Below are positions 6,361 to 16,233 of a stretch of DNA of 64,000 nt, piece by piece. The stretch is from Acidobacteriota bacterium (lineage in GTDB: Bacteria; Acidobacteriota; Terriglobia; UBA7540), in NCBI GenBank assembly GCA_021787735.1, contig JAJYLL010000011.1, forward strand, positions 1 to 64,000, written 5' to 3'. Within the stretch, counting starts at the first letter, position 1; every line of letters starts with the position of its first letter. The translations under genes were made by a program, and so were the position numbers. The notes below the pieces were generated by a model that did no database searches, was not told where the DNA came from, and saw nothing but the letters and a program-made list of their open reading frames with translations.

Positions 6361-8844
6361 ATGAAAACTCACCTCAAGGTAAATGGATGGACTTACGCAG
6401 GCCTCTTTATGGTCACTCTAGCCACTCTGATGAACGAGATTTTGCTGACGCGCATCTTCAGCGTGACAATGTGGTACAACTTTGCCTTTGTAGCTATTTC
6501 CGTTGCGCTGTTTGGGATGACCTTGGGAGCTCTCCGCGTCTATCTCTCACCCGATTATTTTGCCGAAGAATTGACTAATACCCACATGGCTTACAGTTCG
6601 CTGCTCCTTGCCGTATCTATTGTGCTCAGTTTTTTGGTAGTAGCGAACATCCCATTTTTCTATGCCATGTCCTTCTGGAGTGCTGTATCCATTGCCTTGA
6701 TTTACTCTGTTTGTACGCTTTCTTTTTTCTTTAGCGGGGTCTGCGTCTGCCTGGCCCTTACGCGATTTCCGCGATCCATCAGCCGTTTGTACTCGGCCGA
6801 CCTCATTGGGGCAGCGACGGGCTGTGTATTACTCATTTATGTTCTCCGCGTTACAGACGGTCCCACGGCTGTTTTCATTGTGGCGGGTGCCGCAGCCCTC
6901 GGATCGTTTTTCTTCTCCATGCAGAAAGACGTTCCAAGATTCAAGCTCATCGCTCTCGTTGCCTGTCTTGGATTCACGGGCTTTGCCCTTGCAAACACCT
7001 TACCGGTGTTGCACCAGAAGGGACTCATTCATTTGAAATGGGCCAAAGGCCGGAGGCAAGGTCCAGCTCTGTACGTAAGGTGGAACTCCTTTTCGCGGGT
7101 GAGGATCACTGGGGATCCCACAAAACCGCTGCCTCCGATGGGATGGGGCCTCAGCTCAGTTTGCCCTTGTCAGTCACCGGTCCCCCAGCTCGCGATAAGA
7201 ATCGACGCTAACGCCTTCACCCTGATGACGCACTTCAACGGAGATTTTAGCAATTTAGGCTTCCTGCGATATGACGTCACTAACGTCGTCCATTACATCC
7301 GCCCCAACTCACGAGTGTTAATTGTTGGCGTGGGTGGGGGGCGCGATGTTCTTTCCGCGTTGGATTTTCAGCAACCCGAGATCGTCGGCGTTGAAATGAA
7401 CGGCGCGATTCTAGACGCCGTGAACAAAAGGTTTGGCGACTTTGCCGGACATCTGGACCGGTTGCCTCAGGTCAAATTCGTCCACGACGAAGCACGCAGC
7501 TACATAACGCGCCAAAAGCAGCACTTTGACATTATCCAGATTTCGCTTGTCGATACATGGGCGGCCACAGCGGCGGGAGCCCTGGTGCTTTCCGAAGACT
7601 CGCTTTACACGGTCAATGCCTGGCAGGTGTTTCTCCGCCATCTTACTTCTCGCGGCGTGCTCAGTGTTTCCCGATGGTATGGGCCAGCGTTTCCTTACAG
7701 CATGTATCGACTTGTTTCAATGTCTAATGCCGCGCTTCGAAAGATGGGGGTTCGAGAACCCAGAAACCACATCATCGCCGTCTGGAACATGCCGAAAGTC
7801 GTCTCTGGAAATACAGCCCCCACCATTGGCACGTTGTTGGTAAGTCGTGATCCCTTCTCAAACAAGGATCTGGACAGGGTCAACGCTGTTGCGCGAAAAC
7901 TGAACTTTCAGATCCTCCTCAGTCCGCGTTACGCACTAAATCCCACCTTCGCAAGCCTGGCATCCTCAAGCAGTCTGCCCTCGTCGCTAGCCGCTCTTCC
8001 CATCAATCTTGCTCCGCCCACAGACAACCAGCCGTTTTTTTTCTACTGGGTCCGCCTTCGCGACGTGTTCAATTCACAGATGTGGCACAGCCCTGGGACA
8101 GGAAGTAACTGGAACACGGTTTTCATATTGGCCAGCCTCCTGCTAATTGTCACTGTGCTGACTATCCTCTGTATCGTTGTTCCCTTAATCCTCAGGAAGC
8201 CCATGAATAAGGGAACTCGTTCTTGGCCTACCTTGGCATTCTTTGCGGCGATCGGGATGGGTTTCATGCTGATCGAAATCTCGCAGATGCAGCGGCTCAT
8301 GATCTTTCTTGGGAATCCGGTCTACAGCCTTTCAGTCGTTCTATTTGCACTCTTGCTATCGACTGGTTTGGGAAGCTATTTCACCAGGAATATCCACGAA
8401 AATGGCCTTCGGGTAAAGGGCCTTAGAAGGTTGAGTGCCTTACTGGGCGTACTCTTCCTGTTCGGATTAGTGACACCTGCTGTAATGGGCCATTATGCGG
8501 CTTCTACGACTCCGGTCAGGATAATCATTGCCGTGTGCGTTCTTTTCCCTCTCGGGTTTCTGATGGGTATGCCATTTCCTTTGGGCTTCAAACAAGCCTC
8601 ATTGAATTCCCCGTCCTTGACTCCTTGGTTGTGGGGAATTAATGGCGCAACTTCCGTCTATGCGTCTGTATTGGCTATTGTGATCGCTCTAACTAGTGGG
8701 ATTTCTGCATCTTTCTGGTCGGGCTTTGTGTGCTACGCACTGGCACTGGTGTGCTTTCTCTGGGCTTCCCATAGAAATGCTCTCACGAGCATGGTTGGAC
8801 CCGAGGAGCCTTCCCACGAAGAGACCTCCCTGAGCGCAACTTGA
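6361..8844 (+). CDS. Membrane-embedded spermidine synthase-like SAM protein
   Basis: An 827-residue three-part protein. Residues about 8-230 form some seven hydrophobic helices; about 300-480 form a Rossmann domain with the spermidine-synthase/SAM signature VLIVGVGGGRDVLSAL (about 319-334), an acidic VGVEMN and a DIIQISLVDTW segment; from about 585 to 800 six or seven more helices follow. This helix-Rossmann-helix layout is a known but uncharacterised family common in Acidobacteriota and Planctomycetes. Methyl or aminopropyl transfer to a membrane-associated substrate is inferred, not shown. Start chosen at ATG 6361 with GAGGA eight bases upstream; an in-frame ATG at 6313 lacks such support. 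It is transcribed alone. Confidence 0.75.
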   Translation: MKTHLKVNGWTYAGLFMVTLATLMNEILLTRIFSVTMWYNFAFVAISVALFGMTLGALRVYLSPDYFAEELTNTHMAYSSLLLAVSIVLSFLVVANIPFFYAMSFWSAVSIALIYSVCTLSFFFSGVCVCLALTRFPRSISRLYSADLIGAATGCVLLIYVLRVTDGPTAVFIVAGAAALGSFFFSMQKDVPRFKLIALVACLGFTGFALANTLPVLHQKGLIHLKWAKGRRQGPALYVRWNSFSRVRITGDPTKPLPPMGWGLSSVCPCQSPVPQLAIRIDANAFTLMTHFNGDFSNLGFLRYDVTNVVHYIRPNSRVLIVGVGGGRDVLSALDFQQPEIVGVEMNGAILDAVNKRFGDFAGHLDRLPQVKFVHDEARSYITRQKQHFDIIQISLVDTWAATAAGALVLSEDSLYTVNAWQVFLRHLTSRGVLSVSRWYGPAFPYSMYRLVSMSNAALRKMGVREPRNHIIAVWNMPKVVSGNTAPTIGTLLVSRDPFSNKDLDRVNAVARKLNFQILLSPRYALNPTFASLASSSSLPSSLAALPINLAPPTDNQPFFFYWVRLRDVFNSQMWHSPGTGSNWNTVFILASLLLIVTVLTILCIVVPLILRKPMNKGTRSWPTLAFFAAIGMGFMLIEISQMQRLMIFLGNPVYSLSVVLFALLLSTGLGSYFTRNIHENGLRVKGLRRLSALLGVLFLFGLVTPAVMGHYAASTTPVRIIIAVCVLFPLGFLMGMPFPLGFKQASLNSPSLTPWLWGINGATSVYASVLAIVIALTSGISASFWSGFVCYALALVCFLWASHRNALTSMVGPEEPSHEETSLSAT

Positions 8845-9103
8845 CATTAACCTGGAATTGCGGTGGAGGCATAAGGTGCTTCCTTGACGCGTACCATGGC
8901 GAACACAACTGTCCTTTCAGCACAGACCTATCATAAGTTGAGGAGCTGGAGTCGGATTCTCAAGGATCCGCACACTTACTAAGGTGAGGACAGTCGGTTT
9001 TGTGTTTCAATAGTGGGTTGCGGCGCTCGCGGGGCGAGCGGAAAAGCTATACACCGCTCGAACTTATTTTCAGCTTCAAAATCATCTTCAGAGGCGAAGG
9101 ACC
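8845..9103. other. Intergenic region
   Basis: About 260 bases between two rightward genes. I see no gene, tRNA or strong terminator. A GAGGCGAAGG Shine-Dalgarno sequence precedes the next gene. Confidence 0.5.
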
Positions 9104-9538
9104 ATGAACACTTTATTGGCGTGGACGCTGGTGTTTCACATCCTGGGCATTGTCTTCTGGCTGGGGAGCCTTCTTGCGGTCACTCACATTCTGGCTACTG
9201 ACGCCGACGCGGAGTCGGAAGAAGTCCACGATGCCCTGAACCGTCTGGAGGGAAAGTTGTTCAAAGGCATTGCCCATCCGGGAGCCATCATCACTGTGAT
9301 CTCCGGCGGCGTCCTGATCTCGACGAACCCTCAGTATTACGCGCACGCGGCGTGGTTCCACGTCAAACTGTTTCTGGTGGTCATACTGATCGCGCTGGAC
9401 GTCATCACCTACATACGCGCCAGGGCTTTTCATGCCGGCAAGATCACGCTGCGGCGCAAAGAATGCATGATGCTTCACGGCGGCATCGCCCTGATGTTCA
9501 TCGGAATTCTGGTTATGGTCCTGATCAGACCATTCTAG
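9104..9538 (+). CDS. HemJ/CopD-like small membrane protein
   Basis: A 144-residue protein with four hydrophobic helices. The first helix (LAWTLVFHILGIVFWLGSLLAV) has the histidine and aromatic pattern of HemJ/UPF0093 and CopD-like proteins, the third begins WFHVKLFLVVILIALDVI and the last starts at MLHGGIALMFIGILVMVL; conserved histidines occur in three helices and could bind heme. HemJ converts protoporphyrinogen IX to protoporphyrin IX, but this sequence is short and the match is by general pattern only. A GAGGCGAAGG ribosome site lies just before the ATG. It precedes a CDGSH protein by 62 bases. Confidence 0.55.
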   Translation: MNTLLAWTLVFHILGIVFWLGSLLAVTHILATDADAESEEVHDALNRLEGKLFKGIAHPGAIITVISGGVLISTNPQYYAHAAWFHVKLFLVVILIALDVITYIRARAFHAGKITLRRKECMMLHGGIALMFIGILVMVLIRPF

Positions 9539-9600
9539 CAAGTACCTTTGTTTTCAAATTGTTGTGATACTTTTCAAAGTTCTCAATCTCGGAGGTACCC

Positions 9601-9840
9601 TTGGCAGCAACAAAAATTACCATTCGCAGCAACGGCTCAATTCGCGTCGAGGGAGATTTTGAAATTGTCGATTCCGAAGGCGGGGTGTTCGACCTTGCCG
9701 GCCGCACGACCATCGGCCTTTGCCGCTGCGGCCATTCGGAAAACAAGCCCTTTTGCGACGGGTCCCACAGGAAGGCGGGATTTCAGTCCGAAATCAAGGC
9801 CCGCGCCTTGCCGCCTCCCGTTCCTAAGCCAACCACGTAG
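9601..9840 (+). CDS. CDGSH-type iron-sulfur protein
   Basis: A 79-residue protein whose motif CRCGHSENKPFCDGSH carries the three cysteines and one histidine (C-x-C...C-x2-[ST]-x-H layout) that bind a labile 2Fe-2S cluster in mitoNEET-like proteins. The start is TTG at 9601, set by a GGAGGT ribosome site five bases upstream; the first residues (AATKITIRSNGSIRVEGDF) form the usual leading strand. Such small soluble proteins are thought to work in iron-sulfur or redox homeostasis. It may be co-transcribed with the HemJ-like gene upstream. Confidence 0.88.
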   Translation: MAATKITIRSNGSIRVEGDFEIVDSEGGVFDLAGRTTIGLCRCGHSENKPFCDGSHRKAGFQSEIKARALPPPVPKPTT

Positions 9841-9911
9841 CAGGCAGGGCAGAACCGCGAGACACAGCACGTTTTTTTGACCGCCGCCGTCGGCGCAGGA
9901 GAGTACGAGGG

Positions 9912-11933
9912 CTATTTTTGCGGCGGTGTGTGCATCGCCGTCTTTTCCCACGCTTCCAGGATTCCGCCCACGGTCCAGGCCTGGGCAATGCATCCGCGAG
10001 GCGTAAACGGCGGGTCGGCGTCATAAATTTCGCCCACCGTTCCCAGTCCTTGGGCCTGCAGATGGTGAAACACCGGAGCAAGGAACGAGGCTGCGGCCGC
10101 AGGATCGTTGTGGACCCGCAGGTGCGCCTTCACAAAAGGCCCCAGCAGCCATCCCCAGACGGTCCCTTCATGGTAAGCTCCGTCGCGCTCCGCCTGGTTT
10201 CCCGTATAGGTTCCCTTGTATTGAGGATCGTCGGGCGCAAGCGTTCGCAGCCCCGGCGTGGCCTGCAAATGACGGCCTACGACGTCAACAATGGCCCGCT
10301 GCCTTTGCTCGTCGAAAGGGCTTTGCGGCAGGGACACGGCAAAAATCTGGTTGGGCCTTTGCGACGCGTCGTTGCCCTCCGGGCCGTCCAGCACGTCAAA
10401 GCAGAATCCTGCCGGTGCGTTCCAGAACCGCTCAAATCCCTTGATGGCTTCCTGCGCCGAATGCTGAAAGTCATCACCTGGGCTCTCGAGTCCGTCCGCG
10501 AATTCTTTCATTGCCACCAGCGCATTCAGCCACAACGCGTTGATCTCCACCGGCTTGCCGATTCGCGGCGTCATCACCTGGTCGCCGACTTTGGCATCCA
10601 TCCAGGTCAGTTGCAACCCTTCCTGCCCCGCGTAAAGCAGCCCGTCGGCACGGTCAAGGTGAATGTCGTATCGCGTGCCGCGCATGTAGGCGGCGATCAT
10701 CTCGCAGAGCACCGGAAAGACCTGTTTCAGAAAATCCCGGTCGTGGGTGTGGTTCCAGTAAGCGCGCACGGCCTGGAAATACCAGAGGGTGGCGTCGACG
10801 GTGTTGAATTCGGGCTTCTCTCCCGATTCCAGAAAGCGGTTCGGAAGCATGCCACCGTCGGCTAATCCGGCCCACGCGAGCAGGATGCTGCGAGCCACTT
10901 GCGGCCGGCCGGTTGCCAGCGCCAGACCCGGCAGCGCAACCATGGTGTCACGCCCCCAGTCGCTGAACCAGTGGTAACCGGCAATCACCGTAAAGCCGTC
11001 CGTGTCTTTAACCTTCCGCTTCACCACAAACTGGTCCGCGGCTAGCGCGAGCTGGTCAATCCAGTTTGGAACCCGAACGCTGCGGTGCACCTCGTGAAAT
11101 TGCTCCAGCAACGTTTTCGCCCGCTGATCGTAGCGGTCAAGCGCTGCTTGCTCGTCCAGGCCGGGCTGGGCGTCGGTACTGGCGACCATCAGGACCGAAT
11201 CGCCGGGCTTCAGTTCCGCCACGAAGGTTCCCGCGTGCAGATGGTCTTCCTGGTGGGTCATACCGCGCTGCGCTTCCATCGTAAGCTCAAACGCGCGATA
11301 CCACTGGTGGCACGGATCAAACCGGGCTGCCGAGCTCAGCACATAGAAGGGCGCGGCTCCCGCGAACGCATTCACGCACAAACCGTGCTCCACGCAGGTA
11401 ATCCCCATCCGCCAGTTACCGGCGCGGGTCAGGCTGTGAAAGTCGCGATAGTTTACCAGCGCCTTGATGCTCAGCTTCACGTTGGCACTGGCGCGTTCCA
11501 GGCGATAGCGGATGTAGGTGGTGTTCGCGCCGTGCTCCATCCAGATCTTCTTGCTCACCAGCGCGTCGGCGCAGGCATAGGTCCACACAGGACTCATACC
11601 CTCGAGCCGAAACTCCTCGATTCTGCGGTAGCCTTGGGGTTCAATCACTCCACTGCGCCAGCGGTTGGTGGCCAGCGGATAAGGCCGGCCGTCGTATTCA
11701 ACGACCTCATCAAATTTCGGCACCAGCAGGGTACGTCCCACCGGGGGCTGCAAGGCCGCAATCAGCAGACCGTGATAGCGGCGCGTGAGTTGCCCGCCCA
11801 CCGTGCCGGAGGCAAAACCGCCCTGCCCATTGGTCAAAAGCCACTCGCGCGACTCCGAAGCTTCAATGTCGCCGCAAATTTCGCGGCCAAAGCTGATCAG
11901 GGGTGTACACGTCGTCGTATTGGCATCATCCAT
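9912..11933 (-). CDS. Amylo-alpha-1,6-glucosidase (glycogen debranching enzyme, archaeal/bacterial type)
   Basis: A 673-residue protein with an N-terminal sugar-binding domain (EWLLTNGQGGFASGTVGGQLTRRYHGLL, typical of the GDE_N family) and a C-terminal (alpha/alpha)6 glucosidase domain (GDE_C) with SDWGRDTMVALPGLAL, NTVDATLWYFQAV, LTWMDAKVG and GTVWGWLLGPF. Such enzymes remove alpha-1,6 branch glucose from glycogen-like glucans. The open frame reaches 12104, but the ATG at 11933 with CAGGTG upstream begins MDDANTTTCTPLISFGREIC, just before the conserved domain, so I use it. The GH63-like glucosidase gene ends 256 bases upstream on the same strand; together they may process storage or cell-wall glucans. 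Confidence 0.88.
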   Translation of the reverse strand: MDDANTTTCTPLISFGREICGDIEASESREWLLTNGQGGFASGTVGGQLTRRYHGLLIAALQPPVGRTLLVPKFDEVVEYDGRPYPLATNRWRSGVIEPQGYRRIEEFRLEGMSPVWTYACADALVSKKIWMEHGANTTYIRYRLERASANVKLSIKALVNYRDFHSLTRAGNWRMGITCVEHGLCVNAFAGAAPFYVLSSAARFDPCHQWYRAFELTMEAQRGMTHQEDHLHAGTFVAELKPGDSVLMVASTDAQPGLDEQAALDRYDQRAKTLLEQFHEVHRSVRVPNWIDQLALAADQFVVKRKVKDTDGFTVIAGYHWFSDWGRDTMVALPGLALATGRPQVARSILLAWAGLADGGMLPNRFLESGEKPEFNTVDATLWYFQAVRAYWNHTHDRDFLKQVFPVLCEMIAAYMRGTRYDIHLDRADGLLYAGQEGLQLTWMDAKVGDQVMTPRIGKPVEINALWLNALVAMKEFADGLESPGDDFQHSAQEAIKGFERFWNAPAGFCFDVLDGPEGNDASQRPNQIFAVSLPQSPFDEQRQRAIVDVVGRHLQATPGLRTLAPDDPQYKGTYTGNQAERDGAYHEGTVWGWLLGPFVKAHLRVHNDPAAAASFLAPVFHHLQAQGLGTVGEIYDADPPFTPRGCIAQAWTVGGILEAWEKTAMHTPPQK

Positions 11934-12189
11934 AGAGCACCTGACGAAATCCCACTGCAAAGTTTGAGGTCCAGCGCCACGACCGTCCCCACAACGGTCA
12001 AACATACCCCCGCACGGGCTTGCGGTCAATCGTTGGAATGATTTAGCTGAGGTTGGACGCCGGTGTGAGAGGGGGCCTTGCGGCCGGGGACGGCTTTGCC
12101 ACAAGGTTCAATGTTTAACGCAGCGGGCCCTGCATTGAATCATTCGCAAAGGCCGCTAGGGCGCAAAACGGGTCTGCTCTACAAAACCT
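11934..12189. other. Intergenic region between two glucosidase genes
   Basis: About 255 bases. No gene is supported; open frames here are only the upstream extension of the debranching enzyme, which looks non-coding. Confidence 0.45.
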
Positions 12190-14835
12190 TCAGCATCCCA
12201 CGCCGCATTGCTGCAGCAGCTTGGCCACCAGGCCCGTCCAGCCGGTCTGGTGGCTGGCACCGATGCCGGCGCCGTTATCGCCGTGGAAGTATTCGTTGAA
12301 CAGGATCAGGTCGCGCCAGTAGGGATCGGTCTGGAACATTTCCGTTTCGCCGTAAACCGGACGCCGCCCGTCCGCGCCACGCAGGAAGATCCGGCACAGA
12401 CGCAGGGAGATCATGCGTGCCACCTCCCACAGCGTCAGCATGTTGCCGGAGCCCGTCGGGCATTCCACTTTGAAATCGTCGCCGTAATAGTAGTGGTATT
12501 TCTGCAGCGATTCGATGATCAGGAAATTGACGGGAAACCACACCGGCCCCCGCCAGTTACTGTTGCCGCCAAAAAGCCCCGTTGTTGACTCGGCCGGCTC
12601 GTAGTCCACCGAGTGCGAATGCCCGTCCAGTCGCAGCGAGTACGGATGCGCCTCGTGATACTTCGAAAGCGCGCGGATTCCGTAGGGCGAGAGGAACTCG
12701 TTTTCGTCCAGCATGTATTTCAGCACGCGCAGCAGCCGCTCGCGCGTGGAGATTGAGAGCAGCCGACGCACGCCCTGCTCGGACATCCTGCTGGTATCCA
12801 TGAGGTTGACCGTGTTGGGATGGAAATCCAGGAACCACTGCATTCTGGCCTTAAAACCGGGAAAGCGGTTCACGATTTCCGGCTCCAGCGTCTGCACCGC
12901 AAACAGCGGAATCAGCCCCACCATGGAGCGAACTTTCATAAAAACGTGGCGCGAATCGGACAAGCTGAGCACGTCGTAGTAGAAGCCGTCCTCTTCGTCC
13001 CACAGCTCGATGTCCTTGCCGCCGCGGTTGTTCATGGCGTCCACAATGTAAACAAAGTGCTCGAAGAACTTGCTCGCCACGTCTTCATAAGCGGGGTCTT
13101 CCTTGGCCAGCTCAAAAGCGATCACCAGCATGGTCAGGCTGTACATGGCCATCCAACTGGTCCCGTCCGACTGCTCAATTGATTCACCCATGGGCAGCGG
13201 CTTCGAGCGGTCAAAAATCCCGATATTATCGAGCCCCAGGAATCCACCCTCGAACACATTGTTGCCCTGCGGGTCTTTCCGGTTCACCCACCAGGTGAAA
13301 TAGAGCATCAGCTTGTGAAACACGCGCTCCAGAAAATTCCGATCACCCTTGCCGCGGCGCTTCTTTTCGATCTTGTAAACGCGCCACGCCGCCCAGGCAT
13401 GCACGGGCGGATTCACGTCGCCAAAGGCCCACTCGTACGCCGGGAGCTGGCCGTTCGGGTGCATGTACCATTCACGCAGCAGCAGAATCAGCTGCCGCTT
13501 GGCGAAATCCGGATCCACCAGCGCCAGCGTTATGCAATGGAAGCCCAGGTCCCACGCCGCATACCACGGGTACTCCCACTTGTCCGGAATGGAGATCACA
13601 TCGTTGTTGTAAAGATTCACCCACTCGTGGTTGCGTCCTTCCCAGCGCTCGGGCGGCGGTGCGGGGCACGCGGGATCGCCTTCCAGCCAGGTCCGCACGT
13701 CGTAGTGGTAATACTGCTTGCTCCACAGCATGCCCGCCAATGCCTGGCGCATCACACTTTTGGAATCATCGGCCAGCCCCTCCGGCACAATCGTCCGGTA
13801 ATATTCTTCAGCTTCCGCGATGCGCTGCTCAAACGGGCCGGTGAAAGAATCGGCCAGCATGCCGGCGGCGGGCTGGGTATTTGTGAAGCGCAAACGAATT
13901 TCTGCGCTTTTGCCCGGCTCAATCTTCAGGTGGTAGTGCGCCGCGCCTTTGGAACCGTCGCTCGAATTCGCTGCCAACTGGTCGCCGTGAACCACCACGT
14001 TGTTGATACCGTCTTTCACATAAGGCGTCCGGTTCTCTACGCCGAACAGCCGCTTAAAGTTGGTCTCGTTTTCTGTGAACAGCAGATTGGGAGCGCCCCC
14101 GGCCACAAGCCATCGCGTGCCGTAATATTCGTGCTCCACTTTCATCACGCTGGCGCCGTCAACGGGCTGGTCTTTTGAAACTCTGGGACGATGATCGCCG
14201 CGCCCCCACGACCACCGGTTACGGAACCAGACCGTCGGCAGCAGATCGAGTTCGACCGCTTCCGGCCCGCGGTTCCACGCCGTCACCTTAATGAGAATGT
14301 CCTCTTCAGTGGCCTTGGCGTATTCCACAAACACATCAAAGTATCGGCTTTCATTGAAAACGCCGGTATCCAGCAGTTCGAATTCCGGGTCCCCGCGCCC
14401 ACGCCTGCGGTTTTCTTCAACCAGTTGCGTGTAGGGAAACTCCGCCTGGGGATATTTGTAGAGAAACTTCATGTAAGAGTGCGTGGGAGTGGAGTCGAGA
14501 TAAAAGTAGTACTCTTTGACGTCCTCTCCGTGGTTGCCTTCGTTTCCCGTCAGGCCGAAAAGTCGTTCTTTCAGGATGGGATCGCGGCCGTTCCAGAAGG
14601 CGAACGCCAGGCAGATGTATTGATGCCGGTCGCAGATGCCGCCAATGCCGTCTTCACCCCAGCGGTAGGCGCGGCTGCGCGCATGATCGTGCGGCAGGTA
14701 TTCCCAAGCCGTTCCGTTAGCACTGTAATCCTCCCGCACTGTGCCCCATTCGCGCTCTGAGAGATACGGCCCCCAGCGGTTCCAATGGCGGTCGTGTTGC
14801 CGCGATTCTTCAATTCGCTGTTCTTCTGCAGTCAT
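12190..14835 (-). CDS. GH63/MGH1-type glucosidase
   Basis: An 881-residue protein of the MGH1-like, GH63-related family usually annotated simply as glucosidase. Recognisable segments are [21 protein letters not shown] near the N-terminus, [33 protein letters not shown] (catalytic-domain start), [15 protein letters not shown] and [17 protein letters not shown] near the C-terminus, with a closing [21 protein letters not shown] typical of the (alpha/alpha)6 barrel. No signal peptide is seen, so it is probably cytoplasmic. Substrate is uncertain (alpha-glucosides or mannosylglycerate-like compounds). A -10 box TACAAT lies 7 bases before the ATG with no Shine-Dalgarno sequence, hinting at leaderless translation. 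Confidence 0.85.
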   Translation of the reverse strand: MTAEEQRIEESRQHDRHWNRWGPYLSEREWGTVREDYSANGTAWEYLPHDHARSRAYRWGEDGIGGICDRHQYICLAFAFWNGRDPILKERLFGLTGNEGNHGEDVKEYYFYLDSTPTHSYMKFLYKYPQAEFPYTQLVEENRRRGRGDPEFELLDTGVFNESRYFDVFVEYAKATEEDILIKVTAWNRGPEAVELDLLPTVWFRNRWSWGRGDHRPRVSKDQPVDGASVMKVEHEYYGTRWLVAGGAPNLLFTENETNFKRLFGVENRTPYVKDGINNVVVHGDQLAANSSDGSKGAAHYHLKIEPGKSAEIRLRFTNTQPAAGMLADSFTGPFEQRIAEAEEYYRTIVPEGLADDSKSVMRQALAGMLWSKQYYHYDVRTWLEGDPACPAPPPERWEGRNHEWVNLYNNDVISIPDKWEYPWYAAWDLGFHCITLALVDPDFAKRQLILLLREWYMHPNGQLPAYEWAFGDVNPPVHAWAAWRVYKIEKKRRGKGDRNFLERVFHKLMLYFTWWVNRKDPQGNNVFEGGFLGLDNIGIFDRSKPLPMGESIEQSDGTSWMAMYSLTMLVIAFELAKEDPAYEDVASKFFEHFVYIVDAMNNRGGKDIELWDEEDGFYYDVLSLSDSRHVFMKVRSMVGLIPLFAVQTLEPEIVNRFPGFKARMQWFLDFHPNTVNLMDTSRMSEQGVRRLLSISTRERLLRVLKYMLDENEFLSPYGIRALSKYHEAHPYSLRLDGHSHSVDYEPAESTTGLFGGNSNWRGPVWFPVNFLIIESLQKYHYYYGDDFKVECPTGSGNMLTLWEVARMISLRLCRIFLRGADGRRPVYGETEMFQTDPYWRDLILFNEYFHGDNGAGIGASHQTGWTGLVAKLLQQCGVGC

Positions 14836-14842
14836 AGGGGGG

Positions 14843-14848
14843 ATTGTA
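14843..14848 (-). promoter_or_regulatory. -10 box of the GH63-like gene
   Basis: TACAAT on the minus strand ends 7 bases before the start codon at 14835; the intervening bases are CCCCCCT, with no ribosome site. No good -35 box is visible at 16-18 bases, so this call is weaker than the other promoters. Confidence 0.35.
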
Positions 14849-15047
14849 TCCTATGTCGGAGGCTCCGCGCTTTAACGTTGCGAACCTCACAATTGACGCT
14901 GGCCTTGGACGGTGCTACAAGCAATAGATAGGACAAAAACGAAGCAGGGCAGCGGAAAGACCTTCGGCAGGCACGGGCCTCAAAGCTTTCCTGTCGGGCG
15001 CAGAGGGTCATCACGCCGTTCCGCTAAGCTGCCTGAAGGAGCTGACG

Positions 15048-16025
15048 ATGAAACGACGAGATTTCCTGAAAGAAGGCACCGCCGCCGCGGCAGGTCTGGC
15101 AGCCTCGCAAAGTCTGTTGCAGCCGCTTGCGGCTGCTGATAAGGGTGCGCGCCCGGGAAGGACGATTCCCCGCCGCCCGCTGGGAAAGACCGGCGAGCAT
15201 CTTTCCATCATCGCCATGGGCGGCATTGTGGTGATGGATGTTACCCAATCTTTTGCCAATAAGATTGTGGCTGAGGCCGTCGATCGCGGCGTCAATTATG
15301 TCGACATCGCTCCCTCCTACGGCAACGCGCAGGAGAGGATGGGCCCGGCGCTCAAGCCTTACCGCGACCGCGTCTTCCTGGCCTGCAAGGAGATTGCCCG
15401 CGACAAGGCCGGCGCCCAGAAGGAACTTGAAGGATCTCTCCGCCGGCTCCAGACAGACCACGTCGATCTCTACCAGCTTCACGCTCTTGCCAAGATGGAA
15501 GACGTGCACAAGGCGCTCGGCCCGGGCGGCGCCATTGAGGCTTTTGTCGAAGCCCGAAAGTCCGGCAAGGTGCGCTTCCTTGGATTTTCGGCGCACTCTG
15601 TTGAAGCCGCGCTGGTGGCCATGGACCAGTTCGATTTTGACACCGTGCTTTTCCCTATCAATTTCGTCATGTACTCGCAGGCCAATTTCGGTCCGCAGAT
15701 CATCCAGCGCGCCCGCGAAAAACAGATGGGCATGATGGCCATCAAGGCCATGGCCAAAACGGTGTGGCCGGCGTCCGAAAAAAAGAACCATCCTTACGGC
15801 AAGTGCTGGTACGAGCCGACGCAGCTTCCCAAGCAAGCGGAACTGGCGTTGCGCTGGACACTCTCGCAGGCCGTCACGGCCGCCATTCCGCCCGGCGAAA
15901 TCGATTACTTCCGCCTGGCAATGGATGTGGCCGAGCGCTTCACTCCGGTGAATGATGACGAAACCAAAACGCTGATGGCCCAGGCTAAAGGCCTCCAGCC
16001 GTTGTTCCATCTCGGCTCAGCTTAG
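15048..16025 (+). CDS. Aldo/keto reductase with twin-arginine signal
   Basis: A 325-residue aldo/keto reductase. The N-terminus MKRRDFLKEGTAAAAGLAAS is a Tat signal with an RRDFLK motif. The catalytic tetrad is visible: D86 and Y91 in VDIAPSYG, K114 in LACKEI and H145 in YQLHAL. GFSAHS and MMAIKAMAKT belong to the NADPH-binding half of the barrel. It probably acts outside the cytoplasmic membrane with a bound cofactor, as other Tat-exported relatives do. A GAAGGAG ribosome site precedes the ATG. The gene stands alone; its substrate is unknown. Confidence 0.87.
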   Translation: MKRRDFLKEGTAAAAGLAASQSLLQPLAAADKGARPGRTIPRRPLGKTGEHLSIIAMGGIVVMDVTQSFANKIVAEAVDRGVNYVDIAPSYGNAQERMGPALKPYRDRVFLACKEIARDKAGAQKELEGSLRRLQTDHVDLYQLHALAKMEDVHKALGPGGAIEAFVEARKSGKVRFLGFSAHSVEAALVAMDQFDFDTVLFPINFVMYSQANFGPQIIQRAREKQMGMMAIKAMAKTVWPASEKKNHPYGKCWYEPTQLPKQAELALRWTLSQAVTAAIPPGEIDYFRLAMDVAERFTPVNDDETKTLMAQAKGLQPLFHLGSA

Positions 16026-16233
16026 GCATGGCCCTGGCACGGCAGAGTTCGCTTTCTAGCGTCGCAGGGATTGCCTCGTATCTACGCAAAATCCGCAGGG
16101 CCGCGACACCGGCCCTGCACTACACCCTCGATCGCCACAACGAGGCTCTGCGCCGGGCCCTATCTTGTGTTATCCTTCCCATTTTGCTCTGTGCAACTCT
16201 GCCCATCAGGCGAAATTAACTTCGAGGAAGTTT

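Noticed and set aside
11085-12041. Long plus-strand frame opposite the debranching enzyme
   Set aside because: Antisense shadow with no recognisable domain.
15024-16010. 328-residue frame antisense to the aldo/keto reductase
   Set aside because: Antisense shadow; the plus-strand protein has clear motifs and a Tat signal.
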